Program-made: the position numbers and the translations under genes
Shown: positions 1 to 8,614 of the stretch, in pieces
Layout of the letters: each line of letters begins with the position of its first letter
How positions within the stretch are numbered: position 1 is the first letter of the stretch
Notes under the pieces: model-generated
Database searches by the model: none
What the model was told of the DNA's origin: nothing
Seen by the model: only the letters and a program-made list of their open reading frames with translations
Source: Bacteroidaceae bacterium
GTDB lineage: Bacteria > Bacteroidota > Bacteroidia > Bacteroidales > Bacteroidaceae
Assembly: GCA_017935785.1 (NCBI GenBank)
Contig: JAGBGU010000069.1
Location: 1-64,000 of the forward strand
DNA: 64,000 nucleotides
Direction: 5' to 3'

Positions 1-530
1 CCGTTGAGCATTTGCAGATGTTTATACATTGACTCGAATCCGTAGTTGCCATCATATGATATTTCGAAACCTCGCCCCGTTCCTTTCTTGGTCTTAATCT
101 CAATTACACCTGAAGCACCACGGGAACCGTACATTGCCGTTTCGGTAGCATTCTTCAAAATAGTGAAACTCTCGATGTCTGCGGGATATATGGTTGATAG
201 CGTAGCTATATCTGATGTTACACCGTCAATAATTACCAACGGGTCATTGCCACCAATAATGGAGGTGGTACCACGAACTCGGATACTATTCAGCATAGCA
301 AGTCTGTCAGTGCCATTAGTGGTAACGTTCACACCGGCAGACTGACCACTCAATACATCCAAGGCATTGTTTATAGGACCTTTTTTAATATTCTCGGGTC
401 TGATATTTTCTGATAGTTTTATTACCGAAACGGAATCTTGTTTCTCGCGGATATTCTGCACTTGTGCTTCAACCTTAGAAACACCACAGAAAAGAGACAT
501 TACGACAAGACACAGACAAACTCTTCCCAT
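1..530 (-). CDS. SusC-like TonB-dependent receptor, 5' part only
   Basis: This is the N-terminal 176 residues of an outer-membrane TonB-dependent receptor of the SusC/RagA family, which imports glycans or peptides with a SusD-type lipoprotein. The rest lies beyond the left edge. A signal peptide starts at the ATG at 530 and ends near VEAQ (about residue 23). The plug domain is recognisable: ALDVLSGQSAGVNV, then IRVRGTTSIIGGNDPLVIID, then ILKNATETAMYGSRGASGVI, which are hallmark SusC plug motifs. The protein goes almost directly from signal peptide to plug, so the carboxypeptidase-regulatory-like domain common at the SusC N-terminus is missing or very short. Substrate cannot be inferred because the SusD partner is out of view. 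Confidence 0.9.
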   Translation of the reverse strand, partial: MGRVCLCLVVMSLFCGVSKVEAQVQNIREKQDSVSVIKLSENIRPENIKKGPINNALDVLSGQSAGVNVTTNGTDRLAMLNSIRVRGTTSIIGGNDPLVIIDGVTSDIATLSTIYPADIESFTILKNATETAMYGSRGASGVIEIKTKKGTGRGFEISYDGNYGFESMYKHLQMLN

Positions 531-1354
531 CTTGAATTGTTCAATCTCTGTAGATTCCCCAGACCAGATGGTTAATCAATCTAATACGTAATGTACTATA
601 AAGAGAGAGAGATTGGGAATCTGTACTTTTTCCTTGCCTGCCACTTAGTCATCTGCACATTTTGTCCTGTTACATCAGAGACTCTGATAATTCAGACAAA
701 GAACAGTGTAATCATCTGTCTCTTTAATACATAAAGCCTTTCCAAGACCATCTCGAATGTAGCCATTATCTACATTATAATGCAAATATAGCTATAATTT
801 GCCATATGAAGAAATTTAATAAAAGAAAAAAGTCATTATGCTTGATATTTTTTATTTAATTACGACATTTATCAAATACAAAAAAATCATAGAAGGACAA
901 AAATCTTTAAATGATTTGATTATAAACAAACTTTAAATAGTTAAATTGCAATAATACTATACCATGGTTGTTCTTTACCTTAATGTAATACTACTGTTAT
1001 ATATCTGGTCATTTATCTCCTTTTGTCGGATGCAAAGGTAGCCAATCCTCATTTGAATATGAAAAGGTCAAGCGACAAGTCGTTTGGAGCAGTTTCTTCC
1101 TCCGTTGGAGAGTAAACAGCTCCAAAACCTTTTCTTATTCATCGGCTTGGCTTGAATCCGCATCCGGCAACGGAGATAAACGACTGACGAAATAGTAGAA
1201 ACAAAGAACAGCATAAATAAAAGGGTCTTAACTTTATAACCTATCATTCAAACTATTCTCAAATCTTTCAGAGGCTTATTGTTTTCGACAGAGATAAATT
1301 TGGCAAGCGGCAGATTTCACTCCCTCCAAAATAATAGATTGATAAGAGTGTGCT
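531..1354. other. Non-coding gap, AT-rich, with small hairpins
   Basis: I see no supportable gene here. The stretch holds the long leader and promoters of the SusC-like gene, a short hairpin with 7-bp arms at 674-688, and another inverted repeat TTTGGAGC/GCTCCAAA (1083-1090 and 1119-1126). Short open frames, such as one on the minus strand at 1276-1482, have no recognisable features. Confidence 0.5.
782..790 (-). promoter_or_regulatory. Bacteroidetes -7 box upstream of the SusC-like gene
   Basis: On the minus strand this reads TATATTTGC, a full match to TAnnTTTGC. It would give a 5' leader of about 240 nt. A second -7-like box, TACCTTTGC, lies on the same strand at 1032-1040. Neither has a clear -33 TTG at 19-21 bp. 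Confidence 0.5.
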
Positions 1355-1385
1355 TTTGTCGTTCTTGGGAATTGTCGTACCTTTG
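1355..1385 (+). promoter_or_regulatory. Promoter facing the leucine-rich-repeat gene
   Basis: TTTG at 1355-1358, a 19-bp spacer, then TACCTTTG at 1378-1385 is an excellent Bacteroidetes promoter on the plus strand. It points at the damaged 5' end of the leucine-rich-repeat gene, so that gene may still be transcribed. Confidence 0.65.
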
Positions 1386-1628
1386 TGCCGAAAACGTGGA
1401 ATGATGGAAACATCAAACTGCAAATAGCGCTGAAAAGAGAAGAAACACCCTTTATTGATACACTTTGAGCGTTAAGAAACAATAAAAATGTTAAATCTTC
1501 ACCTTTTAGAATGCACCATTAAAGGTTATGACCATATTTCTGACTTATTACTCGCAAAATATTGAGTAATAACTGGTTGTAAATACAGTGGCTGTTCCGC
1601 ACTGACCTCCTTTGAAATACCCGGCGGA

Positions 1629-2966
1629 GTGACAACCATTGAGGACAATGTTTTCAATGGTTGCACCAAACTGGAATCTATAAAACTGCACAACAACATC
1701 ACAAGCATTGGGGAATACGCTTTCGCTAGCTGCAACGGACTGACGTCCTTTGATATTCCCGAAAACGTAGAGCATATAGGAGCAAAGGCATTCAAGAATT
1801 GTGAAGGATTGACGTCTGTCAATCTCCCCGATAAATTGAAAAGCATTGAGGACAATGTTTTCAATGGTTGTACAAATCTGGAATCAATAGACATTCCCGA
1901 CATGGTCACAAACATTGGAGACTCAGCATTCTGGGCTTGTTCCAAACTGGCTGAAATTAAAATACTAAACAACGTAATAAGCATTGGTAGAGAAGCCTTC
2001 CGTTGGTGTACTGAACTGACTTCTATTGAAATCCCCCAAAATGTAACAAATATAGGGAAAAGCGCGTTCATGCAGTGTACAAAACTTTCCTCAATCAAAG
2101 TTGACAAGGAAAACATGGCGTACGATTCAAGGGAAGACTGCAATGCCATCATAGACAGCAAGACAGGCACGCTGATTGCTGGTTGCGGAACCACCTTCGT
2201 TCCAGACGGTGTGACCAAAATTGGTGAATACGCCTTCTATTTTCAAAGCAATCTGAAAGCATTAGAACTCCCGAACAGCGTGACCCATATTGGAACATCT
2301 GCATTCCAATATTCAGATTTGTCTTCTGTAACCCTCTCCAAAAGCCTAAAAGTTATCGGGGTGAATGCGTTCAATAGCTGTGAATTCACATCAATAGAGT
2401 TGCCAAGCAGCATTGACAGCATTGGACGTTTTGCATTCCAATCTTGCAGTGAACTTATTTCGGTGGTTCTTCCAAAGAATATAGGCAAAATACCAGAAGG
2501 AATGTTCGACTCATGTCGTGGTCTTAAAACAATTGTCATACCAGAAGGGGTAGAAACTATTGAAAGCAGGGCATTCTGGAGTTGTCGAAGACTGGAAACT
2601 ATTGAGTTCCCCAGTACCTTGCAGACTATTGGCTGGGCATCATTCTGGGGCTGCGAGGGAGTGAAACAAATAACCAGCCATGCCACAACACCGCCAACAG
2701 TGGAGCGCGAGGCTTTTGAACTGATTGACCGCCTGAACTGCAAGCTGATTGTGCCCGAAGAAAGCGTGGAGGCATATATGGCCGCCAACGAATGGAAATG
2801 GTTCTACACAGCCGACGGCATAGAGGGGCTTGAGGATGAAAACGTCGTAGACGTATATAACCTGCAGGGCGTGACGGTGAAGAAACAAGTCCGCATGAAA
2901 GATTTGCAAGGCACGCTGCCCAAAGGCATCTACATCATAAACGGCAAGAAGATAGCGGTCAGATAA
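1629..2966 (+). CDS. BspA-type leucine-rich-repeat surface protein, 5' end damaged
   Basis: The protein is built of about 15 repeats of 22-24 residues of the BspA/TpLRR (LRR_5) type, for example LTSIEIPQNVTNIGKSAF. Such proteins are usually secreted adhesins. It ends with VYNLQGVTVKK...LPKGIYIINGKKIAVR, which resembles the C-terminal sorting tail of Bacteroidales type IX cargo. The start given is a GTG (1629) that falls inside a repeat. The same frame stays open and repeat-like upstream (SALTSFEIPGGV) to a TGA at 1563-1565. Before that TGA an in-frame ATG at 1488 gives only 25 residues with no signal peptide. The signal peptide and N-terminus are therefore lost or disrupted, and this is probably a decaying gene. 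Two repeats are near-identical (around 1635-1680 and 1842-1887), which indicates recent internal duplication. Confidence 0.7.
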   Translation: MTTIEDNVFNGCTKLESIKLHNNITSIGEYAFASCNGLTSFDIPENVEHIGAKAFKNCEGLTSVNLPDKLKSIEDNVFNGCTNLESIDIPDMVTNIGDSAFWACSKLAEIKILNNVISIGREAFRWCTELTSIEIPQNVTNIGKSAFMQCTKLSSIKVDKENMAYDSREDCNAIIDSKTGTLIAGCGTTFVPDGVTKIGEYAFYFQSNLKALELPNSVTHIGTSAFQYSDLSSVTLSKSLKVIGVNAFNSCEFTSIELPSSIDSIGRFAFQSCSELISVVLPKNIGKIPEGMFDSCRGLKTIVIPEGVETIESRAFWSCRRLETIEFPSTLQTIGWASFWGCEGVKQITSHATTPPTVEREAFELIDRLNCKLIVPEESVEAYMAANEWKWFYTADGIEGLEDENVVDVYNLQGVTVKKQVRMKDLQGTLPKGIYIINGKKIAVR

Positions 2967-2993
2967 AGCCTGTCCACATTTACGGATTCGGAG

Positions 2994-3040
2994 AGACGCA
3001 CTACCTTAATTATATATATAGGGCAGTGCGTCTGCTCTTT
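2994..3040 (+). terminator. Hairpin after the leucine-rich-repeat gene
   Basis: AGACGCACT (2994-3002) and AGTGCGTCT (3025-3033) form a perfect 9-bp stem with a 22-nt AT-rich loop, followed by GCTCTTTAT. It is a plausible intrinsic terminator with a weak T-tract. Confidence 0.5.
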
Positions 3041-3054
3041 ATATTGTACTCAAA

Positions 3055-3250
3055 AACGCAATATGTTGCGTTGGCAAAGACAATACGTTGCGTAAGCGGA
3101 TGCAATGCGGTGACTTTGCCCACGCACCGCATTGGCTTTTTTTTAGGAGAAATACTGGCTTTTCAGAGCAGATATACTGCATGGGCCGATGCAGATATAC
3201 TGCAACGGCTGTAGAAGATATCTTAAACGGGCAACGCAGTACTACTGCTG
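3055..3250. repeat. Array of short palindromes with about 22-bp phasing
   Basis: The best part is 3168-3248. The 14-mer GCAGATATACTGCA occurs at 3168-3181 and again at 3191-3204, then AAGATATCTT at 3215-3224, then GCAGTA-C-TACTGC at 3236-3248. Centres are 3174.5, 3197.5, 3219.5 and 3242. Upstream are AACGCAA/TTGCGTT (3055-3072) and a CAATGCGG/CCGCATTG pair (3103-3110, 3127-3134) with looser spacing. It lies between the convergent leucine-rich-repeat and GH97 genes. Overlapping short open frames here are not convincing as genes. Confidence 0.55.
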
Positions 3251-3313
3251 TGAGATTTGTTTTACTCACGCAAATCTTGCCAATCCCGCCAAAGGCTTAG
3301 AGCAATAATATAA

Positions 3314-3507
3314 GGGATGTTCTAAAAATTCTGGATTTAGGTTTTTACCTTTTCTGGTGTTCTCCGTTTCGGCCGCTTTTCGTCTCTTGCGGTGTCATTT
3401 TGTCAAGTCTCATCAGTCACATAGCCCGCTATGCTCCTTCTTCAACTTACAAAAGCACACACGAAAATAGAACGAAAATCAACGCGACATAATTTTTAGA
3501 ACATCCC
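3314..3507. mobile_element. 194-bp element with 17-bp perfect terminal inverted repeats
   Basis: GGGATGTTCTAAAAATT at 3314-3330 is matched exactly by its reverse complement at 3491-3507. ATAA flanks it on both sides (3310-3313 and 3508-3511), a possible 4-bp target duplication. It encodes nothing, as expected of a miniature inverted-repeat element (MITE). Another element of exactly 194 bp sits at 9333-9526 and shares an internal CTTCAACTyACAAA stretch. Confidence 0.6.
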
Positions 3508-3609
3508 ATAATCCTGTGAGATTAGCGGGATTAGACACTATGGCAAAATCAACTGGTTTATTGTTGGCTGACCGTTGAACGAAAAACCGAAAGGTGAATC
3601 ATTGGATAA

Positions 3610-3656
3610 ATAAAACGGTCCCTATTGCGACATCATTGCAACAGGAACCGTTTTAT
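3610..3656 (-). terminator. Terminator of the GH97 gene
   Basis: ATAAAACGGT (3610-3619) pairs with ACCGTTTTAT (3647-3656), and the inner CCT-TTGC/GCAA-AGG also pair. This gives a long hairpin 20-70 bp after the GH97 stop codon, with T residues following on the minus strand. Confidence 0.75.
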
Positions 3657-3677
3657 AGGGTAGAAAAGAATTTCCTT

Positions 3678-5675
3678 TTACTTGGTGAACTTCAGCGCGA
3701 AACCACCACCGGGAGCCATGTGAATCTTCATGGAAGTTCCGGCCTTGGCTGTCTGTCCGGTCTTGAACGCATAGTCGTCTGCACGACGGTGGGCATTCAC
3801 TCCGTCTATGAAGGATTCCATCTTCCAGTTGCCTTCGCCCAGGAAGTCGGTGGGAACTGTAACGTCACGTGATGTCCAGTTGGTGATACCACCCACATAC
3901 CATGTATTGCCCTTACGGCGGGCAGTTACCACATATTCGCCCATTTCGCCCAACAGGAAGCGGGTCTCGTCCCATACGGTGGGTACCTGTGCGATAAAGT
4001 CGGTACAGGGGCCACCCAGATTCAGATAGTTGCTGGGATTGTCGCAAAGCATACTCAGGGGCGACTCCAGAATCATGTACAGACCGAGCTGGTGGCAGCG
4101 TGTACCCTGACTCATGGGTTCGTAGTAGTTGGCCACAAAGCGTCCCTTGCAAGCATGGAGCATGGCACCCTGGGTATAATCCATGGGGCCGGCAGCCTGA
4201 CGGATGAAGGGTATCTGAGTGTCATAGAGAACCTGGTCACAATCCTTGTCGGCCCACTTCATCTGTTCCAGACCGGCCACACCCTCAAAGTTAATGGCAT
4301 TGGGATATGTACGGTTCAGACCGGCAGGCTTAAAGGCTCCGTGGAAGTCGATAAGCATCTTGTACTTGGCACACATCTCGGCAGCACGATAGTAGAATTC
4401 TGTCATCACCTGGTCATCACGGTCCATGAAGTCTACCTTGAAGCCCTTGATTCCCATTTCGCTATAATGGCGGCACACGTTCTCCATGTCGCGGTCGAAC
4501 GCCCAATAACCGGCCCAAAGAATCAGACCCACGTTCTTCTGCTTGGCATAAGCCACCAGTTCCTTAAGGTCAATCTGGGGGATTACCTGCATAAGGTCGG
4601 CTTTCTTGTTCACAGCCCAACCCTCGTCCAGAATCACATACTCTATGCCTTTCTTGGAAGCAAAGTCGATATAGTACTTATAGGTTTCGTTGTTAATGCC
4701 AGCTTTGAAGTCGACACCGGAGATGTTCCAATAGTTCCACCAGTCCCAAGCCACCTTTCCGGGACGAATCCATGAGATGTCCTCCACACGGCTGGGAGCG
4801 CCCAGAATATAGCTGAGGTTGTTCTGCGCCAGATCTATATCCTGACGGCCAACCATGGCGATACGCCAGGGGAAGGTGCGGGGAGCCTCAACCTTGGCAA
4901 TATAGTCGAAGCGGGTCTGCACCAGCATCTGCAGGTTGTTGTGTCCGCCCTGCTTTACCTCGTTGGGATAGGGAGCATTGATCCCGCGGAAACGCTTGCC
5001 GTCTGCAATCAGGTAAAGGCCGGGATAGTTTTCAAGATGAGACTCGGTAATACAGAGTTTCACACCCTTGGCGGCATTCACCACCAGAGGGAGGAAGCTG
5101 TAACGCTTGCCGTCGAGCTTGCTCAGGCTGGCAGTTTCGTAATAATTCTCGAAAGAGTTCTTGAACTGAACCTCGGGCGCGTTATTGGCATTAAAGTGGG
5201 GCACATAGGGGACCACGCAGGTGGGGTCGTTGGTAAACTGGTATTCCACACCTTCGCTGATTACCTGGAAGGGCTTTTTCTCCTTGCTCACAAAACGGTA
5301 GCAGATACCGTCATCATAGGCACGGAACTCCACAGAATAATTGCCCGAGAAATCCAGTGTGAGCACGTTACAATGGTCCTGCATAGAGGTCTGGCGGGTA
5401 AAGGGCGAAGCTATCTGGGCATTGATTTCGCTTCGGCGTGCCTTCTTCACCTTGGCATTCTCGCCCCAGGTCTTGCCGGTACTGAGTTTCATACTGATGG
5501 CAGATGGAGCCATCACCTGCTGTCCGTCCACCTGGATGTCGTAAGTAAGTGTCTCGCCAGCCTGGATGCTGGTTGCCACTTTACCGTCAGGTGACTTCAG
5601 TTCAAACTGTTTTTGTGCAGTCATGGACATTCCGCCCAAGAGGCACAGCAAAAAGAACGATGTTAGTTTTCTCAT
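3678..5675 (-). CDS. Glycoside hydrolase family 97, retaining alpha-galactosidase type
   Basis: This 665-residue secreted enzyme has a signal peptide (1-20, ending MSMTAQ). The N-terminal beta-sandwich spans about residues 22-290, the (beta/alpha)8 barrel about 300-560, and a C-terminal beta domain follows. GH97 contains inverting alpha-glucosidases (SusB) and retaining alpha-galactosidases. The barrel shows KVDF with Asp415 and INFEGVAGLE with Glu470. These match, even in numbering, the nucleophile and acid/base I recall for the Bacteroides thetaiotaomicron alpha-galactosidase BtGal97a. I therefore infer alpha-galactosidase rather than alpha-glucosidase activity in the periplasm. It is a separate unit from nagA, because a terminator lies between them. 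Confidence 0.9.
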   Translation of the reverse strand: MRKLTSFFLLCLLGGMSMTAQKQFELKSPDGKVATSIQAGETLTYDIQVDGQQVMAPSAISMKLSTGKTWGENAKVKKARRSEINAQIASPFTRQTSMQDHCNVLTLDFSGNYSVEFRAYDDGICYRFVSKEKKPFQVISEGVEYQFTNDPTCVVPYVPHFNANNAPEVQFKNSFENYYETASLSKLDGKRYSFLPLVVNAAKGVKLCITESHLENYPGLYLIADGKRFRGINAPYPNEVKQGGHNNLQMLVQTRFDYIAKVEAPRTFPWRIAMVGRQDIDLAQNNLSYILGAPSRVEDISWIRPGKVAWDWWNYWNISGVDFKAGINNETYKYYIDFASKKGIEYVILDEGWAVNKKADLMQVIPQIDLKELVAYAKQKNVGLILWAGYWAFDRDMENVCRHYSEMGIKGFKVDFMDRDDQVMTEFYYRAAEMCAKYKMLIDFHGAFKPAGLNRTYPNAINFEGVAGLEQMKWADKDCDQVLYDTQIPFIRQAAGPMDYTQGAMLHACKGRFVANYYEPMSQGTRCHQLGLYMILESPLSMLCDNPSNYLNLGGPCTDFIAQVPTVWDETRFLLGEMGEYVVTARRKGNTWYVGGITNWTSRDVTVPTDFLGEGNWKMESFIDGVNAHRRADDYAFKTGQTAKAGTSMKIHMAPGGGFALKFTK

Positions 5676-5723
5676 TTTGTAATATAATATAATGTATTAG
5701 GTAATAATAATCAATAGGATGTT

Positions 5724-5770
5724 AAAAAAGGCAAGGCCTGCCGCACAGACTGTGCAGTAAGCCATGCCTA
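5724..5770 (-). terminator. Terminator of the glmM-nagA operon
   Basis: On the minus strand AGGCATGGC...GCCTTGCCT pairs outside an inner GCACAG/CTGTGC stem and is followed by TTTTTT. This is a strong intrinsic terminator 28 bp after the nagA stop. Confidence 0.8.
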
Positions 5771-5797
5771 ATCCTTTACTTTAATGCATTCTCTACT

Positions 5798-6964
5798 TTA
5801 TCCAAACAGAGTATTCTCTACAATCTTACCCATCTGCCATACACAACGGACATTCATCTCGTTATCCAGAACCATGATGTCGGCATCCTTTCCACGGGAG
5901 AGAGAACCCTTCCTGTCATAGCAGTTCATGATGTGGGCAGGAGTCTCGGAGCACATACGTACGGCATCTTCCAACGGAATCTCCGCCTCGTTCACAGCCA
6001 CACGGATCAAGCGGTCAGTTGTTGCAATTGAGCCAGCCAGGGCAGAACGGTCGCTCAGTTTGCAGACTCCGTCCTCGACAACCACACGGGGATCAAAAGC
6101 GGAAGCGTCGCCATCTATCGCCGCTACGGCCAAGGCATCGGTAATAAGAGCCATGCGCTCAACACCCTTTATCTTATAGGCCATGCGCAGGATGGTGGGT
6201 GGCACATGGATTCCGTCTGCCACACACTCAATGGTCATATCGTCTATCAGGTAAACACTCTCTACCGTACCCTCGTACTTGTATTCACGCTTGTTGTGGA
6301 ATCCGGGCATGGCATTGTAAAAATGCGTAACATGGGTATATCCGGCATTGAATGCGGCCTTCACATCGCTATATTCAGCACAGGTGTGCGCAATACTTGG
6401 CAATATGCCCTTGCTGGCACAATACTTGCCGAACTGCAAGGCTCCGGGCAATTCTGGCGCCGCATCCCAACGCGCGATACAAGAGCTTGACTCCACCAAG
6501 GGAATATACTCATTAGGATCAGGGTTCTTGATCCACTCGGGCATTTGGGCTCCGGCCTTGGAACGGTTCAGATAATGTCCCTCAAGATGCAGGCCCAAGA
6601 TGGGGGTGTCAGGTTCCTTCATCAGTTTGTCACAGGTTTCAATTGCCTTTTCCAACATGGGAACCGTGCTGCTACTCAATGTGGGGAACATACTTGTGGT
6701 ACCGTACTTGGCATGTGCGGCAACTGCCGTACGGAAAGCATCTTCCGTACCTTCCTGGAAGTCGCGTCCGCCACCACCGTGTACATGCATTTCAATACCA
6801 CCGGGAACCACATTCATACCCTTTACGTCAATGATTTCCGCTCCGATAATCGCAAGGTCGCTGTTGGTCACCTCTAATATCTTGTTGTCACGCAGTATTA
6901 CACTGCCATCCTTGAGCCACCCCTGCGGGGTCAGGATTCGGCCATTTATAATCTGTGTAAGCAT
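5798..6964 (-). CDS. nagA: N-acetylglucosamine-6-phosphate deacetylase
   Basis: The 388-residue enzyme converts GlcNAc-6-phosphate to glucosamine-6-phosphate and acetate in the cytoplasm, feeding amino sugars into glycolysis or cell-wall synthesis. Amidohydrolase-fold landmarks are present: EMHVHGGGG (His60, His62), GLHLEGHYLN (metal-binding Glu128), His193 in IAHTCAEYSD, THVTHFYNAM (His211, His214) and LITDALAV with catalytic Asp276. Length is normal. It lies 59 bp downstream of glmM on the same strand, so the two probably form one amino-sugar operon. Confidence 0.93.
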   Translation of the reverse strand: MLTQIINGRILTPQGWLKDGSVILRDNKILEVTNSDLAIIGAEIIDVKGMNVVPGGIEMHVHGGGGRDFQEGTEDAFRTAVAAHAKYGTTSMFPTLSSSTVPMLEKAIETCDKLMKEPDTPILGLHLEGHYLNRSKAGAQMPEWIKNPDPNEYIPLVESSSCIARWDAAPELPGALQFGKYCASKGILPSIAHTCAEYSDVKAAFNAGYTHVTHFYNAMPGFHNKREYKYEGTVESVYLIDDMTIECVADGIHVPPTILRMAYKIKGVERMALITDALAVAAIDGDASAFDPRVVVEDGVCKLSDRSALAGSIATTDRLIRVAVNEAEIPLEDAVRMCSETPAHIMNCYDRKGSLSRGKDADIMVLDNEMNVRCVWQMGKIVENTLFG

Positions 6965-7023
6965 ATCTTCTTTGAATTTTTATCAAAATTAAATTTATTT
7001 ACCGTGTCTCTATATCCAAATAA

Positions 7024-8409
7024 TCAGATCATTGAAAGAATTACGTTCATAATATCCTTGCCCAGCTGGTCTGCCTCGTCCATAGTAGCAGCCTCGCTGT
7101 ATACACGGATAATGGGCTCGGTATTACTCTTGCGCAGATGCACCCACTTGTCAGGGAAATCTATCTTCACACCGTCCACATCATTTACTTCCTCATTGCT
7201 GTAGATGTCCTTAACCTTTGCCAAAATGGCATCCACGTCTGTGCCGGGAGTAAGGTCTATACGGTTCTTGGCAATGCAATAGGGAGGATAGGTTGCACGC
7301 AATTCGCTGGTCTTCATGCCTTTCTTTGCCAGATAAGTCAGCATCAGGGCAATTCCAACCAATGCATCTCGGCCGTAATGTGCAGCGGGATAAATGACAC
7401 CACCGTTGCCCTCTCCGCCAATTACCGCATTCTGCTCCTTCATCTTGGTTACAACATTTACTTCACCCACAGCTGAAGCGAAATATTGCTGGCCATATTT
7501 CTGAGTCACATCGCGCAGGGCGCGGGTGCTGCTCAGGTTGCTGACAGTATTGCCGGGAGTATGCTGCAGAATGTAGTCGGCCACGGTTACAAGCGTGTAC
7601 TCCTCGCCATACATGGTTCCGTCTTCGCAGAACATGGCCAGTCTGTCCACATCGGGGTCTACCACAAAGGCTATGTCATGCTCGCCCTTCTGCATCAGTT
7701 CCTTAATGTCAATAAGGTTCTTCTCCAATGGTTCGGGATTGTGCTGGAAGTCTCCAGTTGGTTCGGTAAAGAGTCCGGTTACAGTCTTCACACCCAACTG
7801 TTCCAATAATTTGGGAAGAATCACACCGCCCACGCTGTTCACGCTGTCAAACGCCACCTTGAAATTGGCCTTGCTTACGGCTTCTGCATCCACCAGGTCC
7901 AGGCCAAGCACCATATCAATATGCTTCTGGTCATAAGTGTCATCTTCGCGGTATTTGCCCAAATGGTCCACATCGGCATATTCAAAGTCTTCAGCCTCTG
8001 CAATGCGAAGCACTTCATTGCCTTCTTCCTTGTTCAGGAATTCACCCTTTTCATTCAGCAGCTTCAACGCATTCCACATACGGGGATTGTGACTGGCGGT
8101 AATAATGATTCCGCCACAAGCGCCTTCCATGGTAACAGCAATCTCGGTGGTGGGGGTTGTTGCCAAGCCGATGTTTACCACATCAAAGCCCATTCCCATC
8201 AATGTGCCACAAACTACATTCTTTACCATCTCGCCACTGATTCGGGCGTCACGGCCCACTACAATCTTGTTGCTTTCCACCTTGGTTGTACGGCGTATCA
8301 ATGTAGCGTAAGCAGAAGTAAACTTGACTATGTCCAGAGGATTGAGGGTATCACCGGCTGGTCCGCCTATGGTTCCGCGTATACCCGAAATAGATTTAAT
8401 AAGTGTCAT
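7024..8409 (-). CDS. glmM: Phosphoglucosamine mutase (phosphohexomutase family)
   Basis: The 461-residue phosphohexomutase is predicted to interconvert glucosamine-6-phosphate and glucosamine-1-phosphate, the precursor of UDP-GlcNAc. The phosphoserine loop is IITASHNPRMWN (Ser106), the metal loop is DPDVDRLAM, the sugar-binding loop is GGEGNGG, and the phosphate-binding region near the C-terminus contains RKSNTEPIIRVY. Pairing with nagA supports GlmM rather than a phosphomannomutase. The start at 8409 is preceded by a complete promoter at 8461-8491. Confidence 0.88.
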   Translation of the reverse strand: MTLIKSISGIRGTIGGPAGDTLNPLDIVKFTSAYATLIRRTTKVESNKIVVGRDARISGEMVKNVVCGTLMGMGFDVVNIGLATTPTTEIAVTMEGACGGIIITASHNPRMWNALKLLNEKGEFLNKEEGNEVLRIAEAEDFEYADVDHLGKYREDDTYDQKHIDMVLGLDLVDAEAVSKANFKVAFDSVNSVGGVILPKLLEQLGVKTVTGLFTEPTGDFQHNPEPLEKNLIDIKELMQKGEHDIAFVVDPDVDRLAMFCEDGTMYGEEYTLVTVADYILQHTPGNTVSNLSSTRALRDVTQKYGQQYFASAVGEVNVVTKMKEQNAVIGGEGNGGVIYPAAHYGRDALVGIALMLTYLAKKGMKTSELRATYPPYCIAKNRIDLTPGTDVDAILAKVKDIYSNEEVNDVDGVKIDFPDKWVHLRKSNTEPIIRVYSEAATMDEADQLGKDIMNVILSMI

Positions 8410-8460
8410 AATATCGTTTGTTAATTATTTTTTTATGGTATGTATTAAGTTATTTGTGTA

Positions 8461-8491
8461 CAAAATTAGGCAAAAGTTACGGCTTCACAAA
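8461..8491 (-). promoter_or_regulatory. Promoter of glmM-nagA
   Basis: On the minus strand, TTTG (8488-8491) and TAATTTTG (8461-8468) are separated by exactly 19 bp, the canonical Bacteroidetes -33/-7 arrangement. A CATTTGT-TT-ACAAATG hairpin (8522-8537) lies just upstream. Confidence 0.75.
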
Positions 8492-8603
8492 GTTTTTAAC
8501 AAAGTTTATTTCACACTTACCCATTTGTTTACAAATGATAAGACAGATTCTTAAAAAATGATAAATAGTAGAGGTAAAACATTCTCTTTTCACGGATTTG
8601 ATA

Positions 8604-8612
8604 TATCTTTGC
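8604..8612 (+). promoter_or_regulatory. -7 box abutting the start of the outer-membrane protein gene
   Basis: TATCTTTGC ends only 2 nt before ATGATG (8615-8620). If it is used, the transcript would begin at or inside the start codon and be leaderless. It also rules against the longer frame beginning at 8558. Confidence 0.5.
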
Positions 8613-8614
8613 AG

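Noticed and set aside
1526..2218. Minus-strand frame across the LRR gene with internal repeats
   Set aside because: The repeats are reflections of the LRR repeats on the plus strand; the protein has no sensible composition.
3026..3300. Short frames in the array region after the LRR gene
   Set aside because: All are under 80 codons, overlap on both strands and coincide with palindromic repeats.
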